NCBI GenBank assembly: GCA_902500695.1
Contig: CABVRQ010000002.1
Location: 29,760 to 44,962 of the forward strand
DNA length: 15,203 bases
Source of the DNA: an uncultured Nitrospira sp.
GTDB taxonomy: Bacteria > Nitrospirota > Nitrospiria > Nitrospirales > UBA8639
Reading direction: 5' to 3'
The translations under genes and the position numbers were made by a program. This document shows positions 7,120 to 14,071 of the stretch, one piece after another (position 1 is the first letter of the stretch; every line of letters starts with the position of its first letter). The notes under the pieces were generated by a model that made no database searches, was not told the DNA's origin, and was given only the letters and a program-made list of their open reading frames with translations.

Positions 7120-7127
7120 AAGGAGGT
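7120..7127 (+). promoter_or_regulatory. Strong ribosome-binding site fixing the oxidase start
   Basis: AAGGAGGT lies six bases before the ATG at 7134. It lies inside the longer open frame that begins at 7071, so it argues for the internal start. Confidence 0.8.
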
Positions 7128-7133
7128 AGGTCA

Positions 7134-9101
7134 ATGGGTCGCCTGTTCAATCAAATGACCCGGGGGAAGAAAAAGTTGTTCGCCGTTTCGGCCTTGATGG
7201 TGATGGGCGGTCTGCTATTGCTGCCAATTTTCCTGTCAGTCTCAGCTGTGGCAAGTGGGGGTGGGGCTCCAGCGGGTGGTCCGCCGGCAGATGTCGTTGC
7301 CGCACAAAAGGCGGGGGAGGAAGGCGAGGCGGAAAAGGTGGAGATGGGCCGTGATATTTATTACAAGACTGAAGGTCCAGCCACCGGAGCGGGCGCACCG
7401 ATAACGGCCGACAACGAAACTTTTTATCCTCGGTATAACTTCGAGAGTCGTGTCCTCCTTTGGGTAGCCAACCAGCAGCATTTATATTACGGCAGTTTTG
7501 TGTTGGCGGTTCCCATCTTTTGTATGTGTATCGAATTTGCAGGTATGATAAGCAAAGATAAGGCAATGGCCAAGAAATATGACCAATTGGCCTATGATTT
7601 TATCAAAATCAGTCTGACTGCCTATTCCTTAACCGCCATCCTTGGTGGGATCCTTATCTTTACCTTTTTGACTCTTTATCCTGCCTTTTTTGGGTACTTG
7701 TCTAGTATTTTCCGTCCGGTCATGCACATTTATGCATTAACATTCGTGGCGGAAAGTGCAACCCTCTATATTTATTATTACGGTTGGGACAAGATGAGGG
7801 AGGGTGTCCTGAAGTGGGTTCATCTCAGCATGTCCGTGATTCTGAATGTTATTGGAACGGTACTGATGTTCCTCGCCAATTCATGGATTGCGTTTATGAT
7901 GTCGCCTGCTGGAGTTGATGAGCAGGGGAGATATCTTGGGAATATTTGGCATGTGATCCATACGGCTCTTTGGAATCCTTTGAATGTTCATAGAATTCTT
8001 GGGAACATGGCATTTGGTGGTGGTGTAGTAGCTGCCTATGCTGCCTATCGTTTCCTTTCTTCAAAAACGGATGAAGAGCGTGCTCATTACGACTGGATGG
8101 GCTACATCGCAATGAGTCTAGGCGTGGCGTTTTTAATCCCGCTACCATTTGCAGGATATTGGTTGATGCGAGAGGTGTATGCCTACCGTCAGCAAATGGG
8201 AATTACATTGATGGGTGGGTTGCTGGCCTGGTTGTTTATTATTCAAGCAACCATGATTGGAATTCTTTTCCTCACCACAAATTATTACCTTTGGCAAGCG
8301 CTTGGCCGGATGACAGGTGGAGAGCGATTCCAAAAGTATATTAAGTATCTCGTGTTTATATTGGTAGTTGGCCTTCTGGTTTTCATTACACCGCATACCA
8401 TCGTGATGTCTCCCGCAGAATTGAAAGCCATGGGCGGGCAGCAGCATCCGGTTCTTGGAAATTATGGGGTCATGTCTGCCAAAAATGGTGGAATTAATGC
8501 CATTATCATGACAACCATTCTGAGTTTTATTTGGTACCAGCGAGGGAACAGGGTTCCAACGGTTAGTTGGGCCAAGTTTGGTAATATTTTCATGGGATGT
8601 TTCTTTATCATCGCCCAGATAAACAATGTTTGGTTGGCATGTTATGGATACTTCATCCCTGCAAACGTACGAATTGGGTTGTCTGTGCCTCAGGTGGCGG
8701 GAACGTTGTCTTGTCTGCTTTTGATGACGCCACTCAATCTGGCGATGTTGAAAAATGGAAGACAATTGGGACCGATCAGATGGGGGCAAATTCCCCCACG
8801 TTCACAATATGCGATCATCATGTTGGCCACCGCATTTACGTGGATGATGGGATTAATGGGGTATATCCGTTCTTCGGTGAGGTTATTCTGGCACGTCAAT
8901 GAAGTGATGCGAGATAATTCTCCCTGGGCATATACCCACACAATTGGTTTTGCTGCTAACGTTATTTCGTTTAACGTACTATTTTTCTGGATCAGTATTA
9001 TGTTTGTCTTTTGGTTGGGCACCCTAGGTGCGAAAAAAGTACCGGTTCCTTCGCCGGCAGGGCAGCCAGTTCCATCTCCTCAGTCTGCAACTGGTCATTA
9101 A
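7134..9101 (+). CDS. Divergent cytochrome bd-like terminal oxidase subunit I (CydA-like paralog 2)
   Basis: This 655-residue polytopic protein has an N-terminal hydrophobic signal or anchor (about 16-40), a Gly/Ala/Pro/Glu-rich periplasmic stretch (41-100), then about 13 further helices. Landmarks shared with CydA are Q-Q-H116 (His19 region), A-E207-S-A-T (Glu107), A-N-S-W (248-251) and F-W-H-V-N-E590 (Glu445). Residues H116, H230, H273, H276, H286, H421, H438 and H587 are also in the 624-residue paralog. H198 and H318 are unique to this copy. E. coli His186, a low-spin heme b558 ligand, aligns with a small residue here, while H286 lies one helical turn earlier. No CydB partner or clear Q-loop is seen. 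With three cytochrome c genes directly downstream, cytochrome c is the likely donor (inference). I recall a bd-like oxidase of this type being proposed as the terminal oxidase of Nitrospira. Confidence 0.87.
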   Translation: MGRLFNQMTRGKKKLFAVSALMVMGGLLLLPIFLSVSAVASGGGAPAGGPPADVVAAQKAGEEGEAEKVEMGRDIYYKTEGPATGAGAPITADNETFYPRYNFESRVLLWVANQQHLYYGSFVLAVPIFCMCIEFAGMISKDKAMAKKYDQLAYDFIKISLTAYSLTAILGGILIFTFLTLYPAFFGYLSSIFRPVMHIYALTFVAESATLYIYYYGWDKMREGVLKWVHLSMSVILNVIGTVLMFLANSWIAFMMSPAGVDEQGRYLGNIWHVIHTALWNPLNVHRILGNMAFGGGVVAAYAAYRFLSSKTDEERAHYDWMGYIAMSLGVAFLIPLPFAGYWLMREVYAYRQQMGITLMGGLLAWLFIIQATMIGILFLTTNYYLWQALGRMTGGERFQKYIKYLVFILVVGLLVFITPHTIVMSPAELKAMGGQQHPVLGNYGVMSAKNGGINAIIMTTILSFIWYQRGNRVPTVSWAKFGNIFMGCFFIIAQINNVWLACYGYFIPANVRIGLSVPQVAGTLSCLLLMTPLNLAMLKNGRQLGPIRWGQIPPRSQYAIIMLATAFTWMMGLMGYIRSSVRLFWHVNEVMRDNSPWAYTHTIGFAANVISFNVLFFWISIMFVFWLGTLGAKKVPVPSPAGQPVPSPQSATGH

Positions 9102-9127
9102 CGAAAAATACAATTACAAACAATCGT

Positions 9128-9148
9128 GGGGCTGCAATAGGCAGCCCC
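9128..9148 (+). promoter_or_regulatory. GC-rich hairpin between oxidase and cytochrome c genes
   Basis: GGGGCTGC (9128-9135) and GCAGCCCC (9141-9148) form a perfect 8-bp stem with the 5-base loop AATAG. No T-run follows, and the ribosome-binding site of the next gene begins six bases later. It could protect the upstream mRNA end after processing or modulate expression of the cytochrome genes. Confidence 0.6.
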
Positions 9149-9154
9149 CAAGTT

Positions 9155-9160
9155 GGAGGA
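9155..9160 (+). promoter_or_regulatory. Ribosome-binding site selecting GTG 9168
   Basis: GGAGGA lies seven bases before GTG 9168. The longer frame could start at TTG 9153, but that codon overlaps this site, so GTG 9168 is the likely start. Confidence 0.75.
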
Positions 9161-9167
9161 TTGCACT

Positions 9168-10481
9168 GTGGTTGAGTTATTGGGACGGGCGATAGGAATG
9201 GGTTGGCCAGTATTGCTGATGCTGGTTGGGCTGTTGCTGTATTTTCAGGCAACTATTTCAGATCCGGTAAAGAAGAAAAGGGCAAGTTTTCAGACAATAA
9301 TTGGAATATTCTGCGCATTTTTAGCCTTTATCGCTATTTCCAATTATACCCATAATTTTGAAGCGAACAGTGGTTTGTTGCCGGTTTCTCTGGTCATGAT
9401 TACCATCATGGCGTTCGTGATGGGCCTCTATTTTCCGAACATTAGTGCTCTCATGAAAATTGGAGGCTTCATGTTCTTTGTGGCAGCCGTTCTCTCCGGA
9501 TATGGAAATTGGCTGCCTCAGGTCGAAGGTGGATTTCCTCCTCCTGTCGTAAAGTTAGACTTCCAAAGCATGTCATCGCAGCAATTAGGGGATGAAGGCG
9601 AAAAGATTATTTTTGGCGGAATTGGCCAAAGTAAAACACAAGGAGCCATTGGGAAGGGACAATGTCCGTTGTGCCATGGATTCCAACAGGGATTTTTAAG
9701 TGAACGGGCGCCTAATCTTTTTGGCATTCCTGATAGAGCAGCAGAGAGGTTAAAAGAGCCCAATTATCATATGGATAATGTAGCTGCTCGAAACACCGAG
9801 CAAAAAGAAGCCTTTGCAGGATCCGGTGCGGCTACCAATGCTCAGGAATATATTGCCGAGTCACATGCTTGCCCGAGCTGTTTTGTGGTGACTGGATTTG
9901 GCGTCAAGGGATCAAACGATACCGTAAGTCCCATGCCTAAGATTCATAAACCACCGATATCCTTAACCATAGGGGAATTGGCGGCTGTGGATACTTGGAT
10001 GTATACGAGGGAAGGGAAAGAATCTCCGGCTTATGACGTAATTGCTACCTCATATGAAAAGTTCATTCCGGAAGCTGATCGCCCATCAGCCGGTGGTGAA
10101 GAAGAAGCTGGTGCAGCTGGGGGCAATATATTGGCTGACGGGAGCGAGCCCACTGACAAGCTCTTTATGAAGGCTGGATGTCCTGCCTGCCATACCATCC
10201 CAGGGATTCAGGATGCGGTTGGAAAAGTCGGTCCACTTCTCATGGAGGGATCGAATGCCCCAAATCGCTTGAAAGACCCGACTTATAAAGGCAAAGCCAA
10301 ATCTCCGAAGGAATATATTACTGAATCAATATTGGACCCCAGTGCGTACGTGGTGAAAGATTTCCCTGACAATCAAATGCCAAAGGATTTTGGCGTAAGA
10401 CTGACAGGAGGGGCTCTTAATAAAATTGTGGATTATTTGGCGCAATTGAAAGAAGGCCAACCTTTACCTCCAAAAGAATAA
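9168..10481 (+). CDS. Four-helix membrane diheme cytochrome c
   Basis: With the GTG start this is 437 residues. Four hydrophobic helices occupy about 11-30, 42-60, 69-90 and 94-113. Two cytochrome c domains follow. Domain 1 has C-P-L-C-H (166-170) and a likely Met ligand in S-P-M256-P. Domain 2 has C-P-A-C-H (338-342) and N-Q-M404-P. An acidic Gly/Ala linker (about 305-325) joins them. Domain 1 also carries A-C-P-S-C-F (234-239), which looks like a heme motif lacking its histidine. It aligns with L-D-P-S-A-Y (389-394) in domain 2, so it is probably an extra cysteine pair rather than a heme site. The gene follows the CydA-like oxidase and precedes two more cytochrome genes. It probably passes electrons to the oxidase or joins quinone and cytochrome c pools (inference). 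Confidence 0.82.
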   Translation: MVELLGRAIGMGWPVLLMLVGLLLYFQATISDPVKKKRASFQTIIGIFCAFLAFIAISNYTHNFEANSGLLPVSLVMITIMAFVMGLYFPNISALMKIGGFMFFVAAVLSGYGNWLPQVEGGFPPPVVKLDFQSMSSQQLGDEGEKIIFGGIGQSKTQGAIGKGQCPLCHGFQQGFLSERAPNLFGIPDRAAERLKEPNYHMDNVAARNTEQKEAFAGSGAATNAQEYIAESHACPSCFVVTGFGVKGSNDTVSPMPKIHKPPISLTIGELAAVDTWMYTREGKESPAYDVIATSYEKFIPEADRPSAGGEEEAGAAGGNILADGSEPTDKLFMKAGCPACHTIPGIQDAVGKVGPLLMEGSNAPNRLKDPTYKGKAKSPKEYITESILDPSAYVVKDFPDNQMPKDFGVRLTGGALNKIVDYLAQLKEGQPLPPKE

Positions 10482-10526
10482 GGAATATTAATTTAGGGGA
10501 TAACCCTTTATAAGGAGTAAGGAAGA

Positions 10527-11495
10527 ATGACTTGGCTCAAATTAGTTGAAGGCTATATGCCCATGCAGATGATTTCCGAGTTGGCGATCTGCATTCTTGT
10601 GTTTTCTATTATTAATTACTCTCTCAAAAGAGCAGGTGTGGGTTTACCAAAATTTTGGGCAGGAATCTTTGTCTGGTGTTTTGTAAATTTGTTCTATCTG
10701 AAATATCGAATTTACCCACCCATTCCATTTAGTGTGCGGGCTATTTATGGCACAGTGTCCGCTTGCGGTATTTTTATGTGGGTGTCCGGTTCACAGCAGG
10801 AATGGGAAGAATTCAAGCGTCCTATTATCAATGTGCTGGACGCAAAAACTGGTATGACTAAGTTTATTCGTACGGCGCTATTGATCCTATTGCCTATCGG
10901 ACTCTGGGGATTTGCTTACAATTCCTTCCTACCGAGTTTTGATGAACCCATTGAGTTGAGAACTGTGCATCCGGCACCACCGGCGACAACGAAAGTGCAC
11001 GGGAAAACGTATGTTTTGCAAACGGCCTCCAACCCCTATCGTATTAATGCGGAGGGAAAATACGATCAGGCATACAGCAACGCTCATACCGTAAGCCAGG
11101 ATATGGGACGATTGATGAAGGATGTAAAGAACCCGGAAGATAACCCTTGGGATCCGAATGCGAAAGGCTACATTAAGCATGTTCGGGAGGGTGGAGAGAT
11201 CTTCTTTCAGAATTGCCATTTTTGTCATGGGGATAATTTGAATGGTCGTGGTCTTTGGGCCTTTGCGTTCAATCCCATTCCCGCCAATTTTACCGATGCG
11301 GGAACCATCGCACAATTACAGGAAACATTCGTGTTCTGGCGGGTCTCCAAAGGGGGAATCGGCCTACCGGGTGAAGCTTTCCCGTGGGCATCCGTCATGC
11401 CTCCTTGGGAACAGCATTTAACGGTCGATGAAATCTGGAAGGTCGTTATGTTTGAATACTGGCACACCGGGTACTACCCGCGGACTTGGGAATAG
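10527..11495 (+). CDS. Membrane-anchored monoheme cytochrome c
   Basis: This 322-residue protein has about four hydrophobic segments (13-33, 43-60, 67-87 and 112-132) and a periplasmic C-terminal domain. It holds one heme c motif, C-H-F-C-H (230-234), followed by G-D-N-L-N-G-R-G, and a probable axial Met in S-V-M291-P-P-W-E. The sequence around the heme (E-x-G-G-E-I-F-F-Q-N-C) is typical of class I cytochrome c domains. A 100-residue polar region without heme (about 135-230) precedes it. AAGGAG lies nine bases before the ATG. It is in the same direction as the oxidase and the diheme genes. An electron-transfer subunit of the oxidase complex is likely, but the exact route cannot be read from sequence. 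Confidence 0.83.
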   Translation: MTWLKLVEGYMPMQMISELAICILVFSIINYSLKRAGVGLPKFWAGIFVWCFVNLFYLKYRIYPPIPFSVRAIYGTVSACGIFMWVSGSQQEWEEFKRPIINVLDAKTGMTKFIRTALLILLPIGLWGFAYNSFLPSFDEPIELRTVHPAPPATTKVHGKTYVLQTASNPYRINAEGKYDQAYSNAHTVSQDMGRLMKDVKNPEDNPWDPNAKGYIKHVREGGEIFFQNCHFCHGDNLNGRGLWAFAFNPIPANFTDAGTIAQLQETFVFWRVSKGGIGLPGEAFPWASVMPPWEQHLTVDEIWKVVMFEYWHTGYYPRTWE

Positions 11496-11556
11496 GGGGG
11501 ACGCGGACATGAATGGTATTAAATCCGAAACTGGACATTTTGAAAAGAGGATGGTC

Positions 11557-13380
11557 ATGAACGAAAAGACACCAGCCGAATATGGTAGGCGTGGCTTAGG
11601 CGCCTGGCTTCTGAGTTGTAGTCTCCTTATGGGTGGACTGGGACTGGCTAGCACCTCTCATGGTGAGATGGCAGAAGGCTTTGCCGAAGGGAGCCGCCCG
11701 GCTCCACCATCTGCGGAACAAGTTGAAGCAGGCAAACGAGTGTATTTCACCAAATGTGTGTGGTGCCATGGCGTGAACGGATCAGGGGACGGGCCAGGAG
11801 CAGACCGTCTATGGCCAAGACCACGTAATTTTAACTCCGGGACGTTTAAAATTCGGCATACTGCAAGTGGTGAATTGCCACTCATTGACGTGGATCTGTT
11901 TCAAACCGTAACTCATGGTTTGCCTGGTTCTGCCATGCCGTCATGGGAAGGTATTTTAACAGATGACCAGCGTAGGGATGTTTTGGCCTTCGTCACCACT
12001 GAATTGGTTAAGGATCGTAGTTGGCAGGATACCGAATTCGAAGAATTTCATGTGTTGCAATTGGAGTCAATAAAACCCGTTCCTCCTACGGCGGAATCGG
12101 TGAAGCGTGGCTCGGAACTCGTGAAAGAAATGAAATGTATTGAGTGCCATGGCCTAGAGGGTCGGGGAGATGGCAATGCGTTTAACCTCAAGGATGACTG
12201 GGGTTTTTCCATTCAACCTGCGGACTGGCATAAATGCTGGAATTTTAGAGGCAGCCGACAGGACGCGTATAATGTGAAGAACATATTCAGGACATTTTCG
12301 ACGGGGGTAAGCGGAACGCCTATGCCTTCCTTCGCCGATAATACTACGGTTGAGGATCGGTGGCACATTGCCAATTATGTCAATCATCTTTGTGAACGGG
12401 ATAAGGATGTAGATATTGCCGGCGGTAACGTGACAGATGAAATCGCAGCGGAATTAGTGGCAGCCAAACCTCGGGGAATTGATCCCCTAACGGATAAGCC
12501 TAAAGTTGATTTCGTTGTTCCTTCAAAATTTGTTGAAGGTGAGCTACCGGCTGATGAGCATGATGAGAGATGGAAACTGGTTGATCGTAGGATTGTGGCA
12601 ACTGGGGGACAGATCACGCACAAGCCAAGAAACTTTGTGACCAGAATTGACGATGTCTGGGTTCAATCTCTATACAATGATACTCATATTACGTTTATGT
12701 TTAGGTGGGATGACCGGACAAAGAGTGTGCAGAAAGATAGTGTTGACTGGGAACCCTATGAGGTAAATCTTGGTGATTATGGTATAGAAGAGCAGGCACC
12801 AGGAGGATCAAAATTTGCCGATGATCCTGAACATCCTGAATCAATCGCCGCCAAACAAACGGCATATCAAGTGTTTAATGATGGAATTGCCTTTCAGCTT
12901 CCTATAAAATGGCAGGAATTGCCTTCACCAAGAAAGCCTAGATATTTCTGGGGAGATGAGGGATTCCCGGTCGACATTACGAAATGGACGGCTGATGGCG
13001 AACTGAAAGCCTACCAGGGTGAAGGTTGGGATGTAGACTTCGAAGATCGGGATGATTTCACAGAACAACTGAAAACGGTGAAAGCCGAATGGAAAGATGG
13101 AAGATGGACAGTTATCGTCACCCGCCCACTCAAAGGTGACTATGAAGAAGATGCTTACATTGAGTTGGGGAAATATATTCCTATCAATTTCTTTGTTTGG
13201 GATGGTCACAATGGGGATGTGGGGCGAAAGATGGCTGTCTCCGCTTTCTATTATCTTGTGTTAGAGCCACCTATTGAAAAAGAAACATATATTTACCCAA
13301 CGATAGCAGCCATTGGGTTGGTCCTTGTTGAAGGGTGGCTTTTGACCAGACGGGCCAATCGTCGTAAGGGCAAAGTCTAA
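11557..13380 (+). CDS. Diheme cytochrome c fused to NxrC/EB_dh-like heme domain, C-terminal anchor
   Basis: With ATG 11557 (AAGAGG six bases upstream) this is 607 residues. A signal peptide (about 10-36) is followed by cytochrome domain 1 with C-V-W-C-H (67-71) and A-M127-P-S-W, then domain 2 with C-I-E-C-H (194-198) and P-M256-P-S-F. Domain 2 has extra cysteines at 227 and 279 that could form a disulfide. Residues about 320-575 are beta-rich and resemble the ethylbenzene-dehydrogenase-related heme domain (PF09459 type) found in gamma subunits of DMSO-reductase-family enzymes, including nitrite oxidoreductase NxrC: F-M-F-R-W-D-D (380-386) and later N-F-F-V-W-D-G. One transmembrane helix (about 580-598) precedes an Arg/Lys-rich end. 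ATG 11509 after a GGGGGG run is an alternative start giving 16 more residues. The last gene before the terminator, it may dock a periplasmic donor to the oxidase (inference). Confidence 0.82.
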   Translation: MNEKTPAEYGRRGLGAWLLSCSLLMGGLGLASTSHGEMAEGFAEGSRPAPPSAEQVEAGKRVYFTKCVWCHGVNGSGDGPGADRLWPRPRNFNSGTFKIRHTASGELPLIDVDLFQTVTHGLPGSAMPSWEGILTDDQRRDVLAFVTTELVKDRSWQDTEFEEFHVLQLESIKPVPPTAESVKRGSELVKEMKCIECHGLEGRGDGNAFNLKDDWGFSIQPADWHKCWNFRGSRQDAYNVKNIFRTFSTGVSGTPMPSFADNTTVEDRWHIANYVNHLCERDKDVDIAGGNVTDEIAAELVAAKPRGIDPLTDKPKVDFVVPSKFVEGELPADEHDERWKLVDRRIVATGGQITHKPRNFVTRIDDVWVQSLYNDTHITFMFRWDDRTKSVQKDSVDWEPYEVNLGDYGIEEQAPGGSKFADDPEHPESIAAKQTAYQVFNDGIAFQLPIKWQELPSPRKPRYFWGDEGFPVDITKWTADGELKAYQGEGWDVDFEDRDDFTEQLKTVKAEWKDGRWTVIVTRPLKGDYEEDAYIELGKYIPINFFVWDGHNGDVGRKMAVSAFYYLVLEPPIEKETYIYPTIAAIGLVLVEGWLLTRRANRRKGKV

Positions 13381-13417
13381 TAAAAATTGTAAACCTCGGA
13401 AGTTTCCGAAAAAAATG

Positions 13418-13446
13418 AAGGGGGTGGGCAACCACCCCCTTTTTTT
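13418..13446 (+). terminator. Strong intrinsic terminator of the oxidase block
   Basis: GGGGGTGG (13420-13427), loop GCAA, CCACCCCC (13432-13439), with AA/TT extending the stem to 10 bp, then seven T residues (13440-13446). It lies 37 bases after the preceding stop. A short inverted repeat, TCGGAA/TTCCGA (13396-13409), precedes it and is followed by seven A residues. Confidence 0.93.
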
Positions 13447-14067
13447 ATGGTCAATATCAAAAAAATTCCAAACATTTCCGGTGTGGTTTTAGCTGGTGGG
13501 CAAAGCCGCAGGATGGGAACTGATAAACGAACGCTCGAATGGGGGGGAATCAAATTTCTGGATAAAGTTTGTCTCACCCTGGGAGAAATATTTGATGAGA
13601 TAATACTGGTAACTGCCATAGAAGATTACCCATGCGAACATCTCCCTGTCAGACTAGTGACTGACGCTATTCCTCATAGAGGCTCATTAGGCGGGCTGTT
13701 TACCGGGATCAAGGAGGCATCTCACCCTTCGGTTTTTGTTGTGGCTTGCGATATGCCTTTTTTAAATTCTCTTGTCATTTCCAGGCTTTGTGCCATGCCT
13801 GATAGTGACGTATTGATGGTCAAGCTTTCGACCGGATATCAGCCTCTTCACGCACGATATTCCAAACGATGCTCATTTATTATGGAACGGATGATTCATG
13901 ACGGGAAGCTTCGTATTCAAAATTTGGTTGAGGATTCATCTTTGTCTGTACAGATTGTTGAGGAATCTCTATTCGACGACATTGATCCACATGGATATTC
14001 TTTTTTGAATATTAATACCCCCTCCGATTATGAATTTGCCAGAAAAGCTACTTCCCACTTGAAATAA
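13447..14067 (+). CDS. mobA: Molybdenum cofactor guanylyltransferase MobA
   Basis: This 206-residue cytoplasmic enzyme transfers GMP from GTP to molybdopterin, giving the guanine dinucleotide cofactor needed by DMSO-reductase-family enzymes such as nitrite oxidoreductase. The nucleotidyltransferase signature is clear: L-A-G-G-Q-S-R-R-M-G-T-D-K (15-27), R-G-S-L-G-G-L (78-84), the Mg-binding C-D102-M-P-F (101-105) and the closing I-N-T-P-S-D-Y (189-195). Length is normal for MobA. The ATG directly follows the T-tract of the terminator, with no Shine-Dalgarno sequence. An in-frame GTG at 13482 would trim the N-terminal strand almost to the L-A-G-G loop and is unlikely. Expression may therefore be leaderless or depend on read-through. 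The adjacent GT9 gene starts four bases after its stop. Confidence 0.9.
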   Translation: MVNIKKIPNISGVVLAGGQSRRMGTDKRTLEWGGIKFLDKVCLTLGEIFDEIILVTAIEDYPCEHLPVRLVTDAIPHRGSLGGLFTGIKEASHPSVFVVACDMPFLNSLVISRLCAMPDSDVLMVKLSTGYQPLHARYSKRCSFIMERMIHDGKLRIQNLVEDSSLSVQIVEESLFDDIDPHGYSFLNINTPSDYEFARKATSHLK

Positions 14068-14071
14068 TTGT

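Noticed and set aside
7071..7133. Longer N-terminus for the 655-residue oxidase
   Set aside because: The strong AAGGAGGT lies inside this extension, and the extension is polar and would precede the signal-like segment.
8142..8789. Minus-strand open frame of 215 codons
   Set aside because: It lies entirely opposite the CydA-like gene and its composition (His/Gln/Asn-rich) is that of a reverse-frame shadow.
9128..9148. Rho-independent terminator after the 655-residue oxidase gene
   Set aside because: The stem is good but is followed by C-rich then mixed sequence without a T-run.
9867..9887. Third heme c site in the 437-residue cytochrome
   Set aside because: The motif is C-P-S-C-F, lacking the His ligand, and it aligns with a non-heme loop in the second domain.
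11428..11556. Longest-frame start for the diheme/NxrC-like protein
   Set aside because: It would overlap the preceding cytochrome gene by 68 bases and bury the signal peptide; ATG 11557 or 11509 fits better.
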